Source of the DNA: G963674505 sp964575975
GTDB lineage: Bacteria > Desulfobacterota > Desulfobacteria > Desulfobacterales > SKZT01
NCBI GenBank assembly: GCA_964575975.1
Contig: CAZNTU010000256.1
Location: 1-7,813 of the forward strand
Direction of reading: 5' to 3'
Length of the DNA: 7,813 bases
The notes below the pieces were generated by a model. It searched no databases. It saw nothing but the letters and a program-made list of their open reading frames with translations, and was not told the DNA's origin. Positions 6,005 through 7,813 of the stretch are shown here, piece after piece (within the stretch, counting starts at the first letter, position 1; every line of letters starts with the position of its first letter). Made by a program: the position numbers and the translations under genes.

Positions 6005-6375
6005 TCGGAAGGTCCTCCCTTTTCTAATACAATGTTTAGTTCACACGGGATTTTCCGCATCAAAGCATACTTTACTTCGATAGAAACGGTACTTCACGAT
6101 CAGTCGAAGACTAAATAAAGAACAATTCAACAATTTCAGGTATACATATTAGAGTAAAAGGAGATTTTCAATAGGGGGAAATCCTGAATTTGGTTTCATA
6201 TGTCACTGAAGAAAGGCCAATATTTTCCCTCCATGCCGATGAAAATTTCGGGCCGATGAATGGAACGGGTTCGCCGGTTTTGGAATTGGGAGACCGGTTT
6301 ATACCCTTGCACGGTTCAGCGGCCCCGATCGCGGTCTGCATCTGGCATGCCCGACCAAAAATGCGCTCGCCGGTT
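6005..6375. other. 371-bp spacer between khpA and the PHA regulator, no gene seen
   Basis: The stretch holds the khpA ribosome-binding site (6014-6019) and presumably its promoter, but I find no convincing -35/-10 pair. The 11-mer TCGCCGGTTTT occurs twice in direct orientation (6271-6281 and 6367-6377); the second copy overlaps the regulator's stop codon. No clear terminator follows the regulator gene. Open frames here lack ribosome-binding sites and family features. Confidence 0.5.
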
Positions 6376-7125
6376 TTACGGCTTTTCCGCAAAGCCTTCC
6401 GGAACAACCTCCACCGGGGGGGCTTTGCGTTCGGCGTCCGTTTTCGACAGGGCTTCCAGTTTTTGGTTCAGTTGGTCGATTTTATCTTCCAGGGCGTCAA
6501 GCTGGTCGCGCGTGGCAAGATTCATCATGGACAGCATGTCGTTGACGCGTTCCTCCACGTTGTCTCCAAGCCAGGATTTCAAGTGCTTGGCCAGGCCGAA
6601 TATTTCCTCTTTCAAACGCTTGCTTTCGGACTCGGACAATTCCTTTCCCTTCACCAACTGCTTGACTCGCTTGTCGAATTCTTCCTCGGCCATTGTCATT
6701 GCGCTTTGGAAAAGCTCGGCAGACTTGCGAGGCACTTCGGAGAACGCGACGCCGCCTTTTCGAAGCAATCGTCCAAGAATGCTTTTCGGCACCTCGAATT
6801 CCGAAGGACCATCGTTCGTCGATATTTCCTCCTCTTCGGCCTTGGTCCGGTGTTTTTCCTTGCCTTTATCCGTTTCGGTCTTGGCCTTCATTTTCGGTTT
6901 CACAGTAGGTTTCGCTTTCTTGTCGGTTTCTGCGTGCAGGTCCTCTTTCAATTTCGCGACCACCGACTCGGTAATATCCTCGTCGGTTTTACTCACCACG
7001 ACTGAAAAAGAAACGTCGTTTTCCATGAATTCGGCAAGTTCGGCGGTCGTGACGTATTTCTTGTCGGTCGCGTCGTAGAGGCGGCCATTGGCATATTTTT
7101 TAATCAGATGAATAGTTTCGGCCAT
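6376..7125 (-). CDS. phaR: PhaR-type PHA accumulation regulator with phasin-like C-terminus
   Basis: The 249-residue product begins with the PHB/PHA accumulation regulator DNA-binding domain (about 5-60): IHLIKKYANGRLYDATDKKYV followed by TTAELAEFM, matching the family pattern KKYANRRLYDT...YVTLEDLA. A Lys/Thr/Glu-rich low-complexity linker spans about 66-104. The C-terminal half (about 113-228) is helical and ends in NLATRDQLDALEDKIDQLNQKLEAL, a phasin-like signature (PxRDExExLxxRVxxL) that also closes the neighbouring phasin. PhaR proteins repress phasin and PHA genes and leave DNA when they bind PHA granules; a phasin-like tail would suit granule sensing. The ATG at 7125 has a strong AGGAGGAGG site (- strand, about 7140-7132). 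It starts 48 nt after the phasin stop with no terminator between, so the two form an operon. The symbol rests on the N-terminal domain. Confidence 0.85.
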   Translation of the reverse strand: MAETIHLIKKYANGRLYDATDKKYVTTAELAEFMENDVSFSVVVSKTDEDITESVVAKLKEDLHAETDKKAKPTVKPKMKAKTETDKGKEKHRTKAEEEEISTNDGPSEFEVPKSILGRLLRKGGVAFSEVPRKSAELFQSAMTMAEEEFDKRVKQLVKGKELSESESKRLKEEIFGLAKHLKSWLGDNVEERVNDMLSMMNLATRDQLDALEDKIDQLNQKLEALSKTDAERKAPPVEVVPEGFAEKP

Positions 7126-7173
7126 GCTTTACCTCCTCCTGCTTCGGAGCGAATTGCAGTTGTTCCGTATTCG

Positions 7174-7602
7174 TTATTCTTTCGGGAACTTGGTTTCCCC
7201 GGCGCCCAATCCGCCGACCTTTTCGTTCAAAGACTCGATAGCCTTCGAAAGCCTTTCGACGTCGTCGCGGCGCGGAATGTTCAGGCGGGTCGCCGCCCTC
7301 GCGACTGCCTCGGCTATCGTTTTCTCCAGCCTGTCCGCGAAAGGAAGTCTCGGCGCGATCTTTCTGCCGGTTTCGGCCATGCGGTCGATCAGCTCGTTCG
7401 TATCGTTTCTTATTTCCTTCGCGAACGCTCTTCCGGTCTCGGCGAACTTCTTGAAGTATTTTTCATTGTAGTTGTTCATGCGTTCGGCAGCGTTTTTCCG
7501 GGCTTCCTTGAGAACCTCGATATTGAACAAGCTTTTCATGCATTCCTCTTTTCCGGCTTGTCCGGCCTTCTTTTCCAGCTTCGTTTTTTCCGTGGCGGTC
7601 AT
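7174..7602 (-). CDS. Phasin family PHA granule-associated protein
   Basis: The 142-residue, Lys/Glu/Ala-rich and almost wholly helical product fits small phasins, which coat polyhydroxyalkanoate granules and control their size and number. The signature is near the end: ATRLNIPRRDDVERLSKAIESLNEKVGGL (about 104-132), with the family pattern of Pro-x-Arg-Asp before a heptad-repeat coiled coil. The middle (about 45-100) is amphipathic with repeated F/I/L spacing (KYFKKFAETGRAFAKEI), suited to a hydrophobic granule surface. There is no signal peptide. The ATG at 7602 has AGGAGGT (- strand, 7614-7608), 5 nt upstream. It is the first gene of the operon with the PhaR-type gene, driven by the promoter at 7672-7700. 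A non-PHA phasin-like role cannot be excluded, since no PHA synthase is in view. Confidence 0.82.
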   Translation of the reverse strand: MTATEKTKLEKKAGQAGKEECMKSLFNIEVLKEARKNAAERMNNYNEKYFKKFAETGRAFAKEIRNDTNELIDRMAETGRKIAPRLPFADRLEKTIAEAVARAATRLNIPRRDDVERLSKAIESLNEKVGGLGAGETKFPKE

Positions 7603-7649
7603 GGATTACCTCCTGTTTGGAATGTGAATGTTAATGCGACCGAAAATTT

Positions 7650-7691
7650 TATGACGCAATGCGTTATCGACAATATGACGCTTTGCGTTAT
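7650..7691. promoter_or_regulatory. Tandem operator: two 18-bp imperfect palindromes
   Basis: TATGACGCAATGCGTTAT (7650-7667) and TATGACGCTTTGCGTTAT (7674-7691) match at 16 of 18 bases, start 24 bp apart, and are each near-palindromic around ACGCA-TGCGT or ACGC-GCGT. The right copy lies between -35 and -10 and overlaps the -10; the left copy covers the likely start site. Bound protein would block RNA polymerase. PhaR, encoded in the same operon, is the obvious candidate because PhaR proteins usually repress phasin genes and their sites contain TGC/GCA elements. The binder is inferred, not shown. Confidence 0.7.
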
Positions 7692-7700
7692 GGATGTCAA
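7672..7700 (-). promoter_or_regulatory. Sigma-70-type promoter of the phasin-phaR operon
   Basis: On the - strand a perfect -35 TTGACA (7700-7695) is followed by a 17-nt spacer (7694-7678) and -10 CATATT (7677-7672, four of six consensus matches). Transcription would start near 7665, leaving a leader of about 60 nt before the phasin ATG. An A-run lies upstream of the -35 (eight A's on the - strand), like an UP element. The two palindromes at 7650-7691 overlap the spacer, the -10 and the start site. Confidence 0.75.
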
Positions 7701-7710
7701 GTTTTTTTTG

Positions 7711-7757
7711 GGTTGGTTGTGGGAGATTGGTTATTGGGGATTGGTTATTCGTTATTA
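7711..7757. repeat. Short tandem repeat of a TTGGTTATT-type unit
   Basis: GATTGGTTATT occurs at 7725-7735 and 7739-7749, 14 bp apart, preceded by a related GGTTGGTTGTGG (7711-7722) and followed by GTTATTATT. It is G/T-rich on one strand and lies upstream of the phasin promoter. It looks like a small degenerate tandem repeat. No coding sense is seen. Confidence 0.55.
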
Positions 7758-7759
7758 TT

Positions 7760-7787
7760 TTGACATTGTAAACTTAACGGGTAGCAT
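7760..7787 (+). promoter_or_regulatory. Possible outward promoter at the right edge
   Basis: TTGACA (7760-7765) lies 16 nt before TAGCAT (7782-7787, four of six -10 matches) and would drive a + strand gene beyond the window. An inverted repeat ACGGGT (7777-7782) / ACCCGT (7801-7806) overlaps the -10. With no gene in view downstream, this is a weak call. Confidence 0.3.
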
Positions 7788-7813
7788 GCCGAATTTATCG
7801 ACCCGTGCGGTTG

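Noticed and set aside
6168..6407. 79-residue - strand frame downstream of the regulator
   Set aside because: It starts inside the regulator gene with no ribosome-binding site and shows no family feature.
6190..7078. Long + strand frames of about 270 codons opposite the PHA regulator
   Set aside because: They are antisense to a gene with clear domains, start without a ribosome-binding site, and show the Phe/Leu/Arg-rich composition expected of a shadow frame.

Overview
The window comes from a bacterial chromosome of roughly even base composition. Most of its genes have strong GGAGG-type ribosome-binding sites. The content points to a Gram-negative, PHA-accumulating bacterium, perhaps Desulfobacterota/deltaproteobacteria-like: a lipoprotein with Asp after the lipidated Cys, a PhaR-type regulator with a phasin, an MgtC/SapB protein and an NfeD-slipin pair. 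That lineage guess rests on gene content only and is weak. I see no tRNA, rRNA, CRISPR array, transposase or phage gene.

Layout. The left half (1-4310) reads on the + strand. It holds the 3' part of a PRC-barrel protein gene, an MgtC/SapB-type membrane protein gene, a second PRC-barrel gene encoding a lipoprotein (clear paralogue of the first), then a two-gene unit of a membrane serine protease (NfeD) and a slipin/stomatin-like band-7 protein. The right half (4396-7602) reads on the - strand. In transcription order it holds a phasin and a PhaR-type regulator (one operon), a free-standing KH-domain protein KhpA, a broken phosphoribosyltransferase gene, and a 75-residue helical hypothetical protein. 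The halves converge at 4311-4395 on a hairpin whose T-tract (- strand) overlaps the slipin stop codon.

How the genes may work together. Most products act at the envelope or storage granule: membrane-proximal PRC-barrel proteins and MgtC, membrane proteolysis and lipid-domain organisation by NfeD-slipin, and PHA granule coating and control by phasin-PhaR. This reads like a stress/housekeeping accessory block rather than one biochemical pathway; that is inference.

Most notable points: (1) the phasin promoter has a consensus -35, a 17-bp spacer, and two near-identical 18-bp imperfect palindromes placed in the spacer and over the likely start site, a strong candidate repressor operator, plausibly for PhaR; (2) the phosphoribosyltransferase has lost about 50 internal residues, with an in-frame TGA and a frame change at the junction; (3) the PhaR-like protein appears to join a PHA-regulator DNA-binding domain to a phasin-like C-terminus; (4) two PRC-barrel paralogues flank the MgtC gene. 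I did not find a clearly new multi-gene system.
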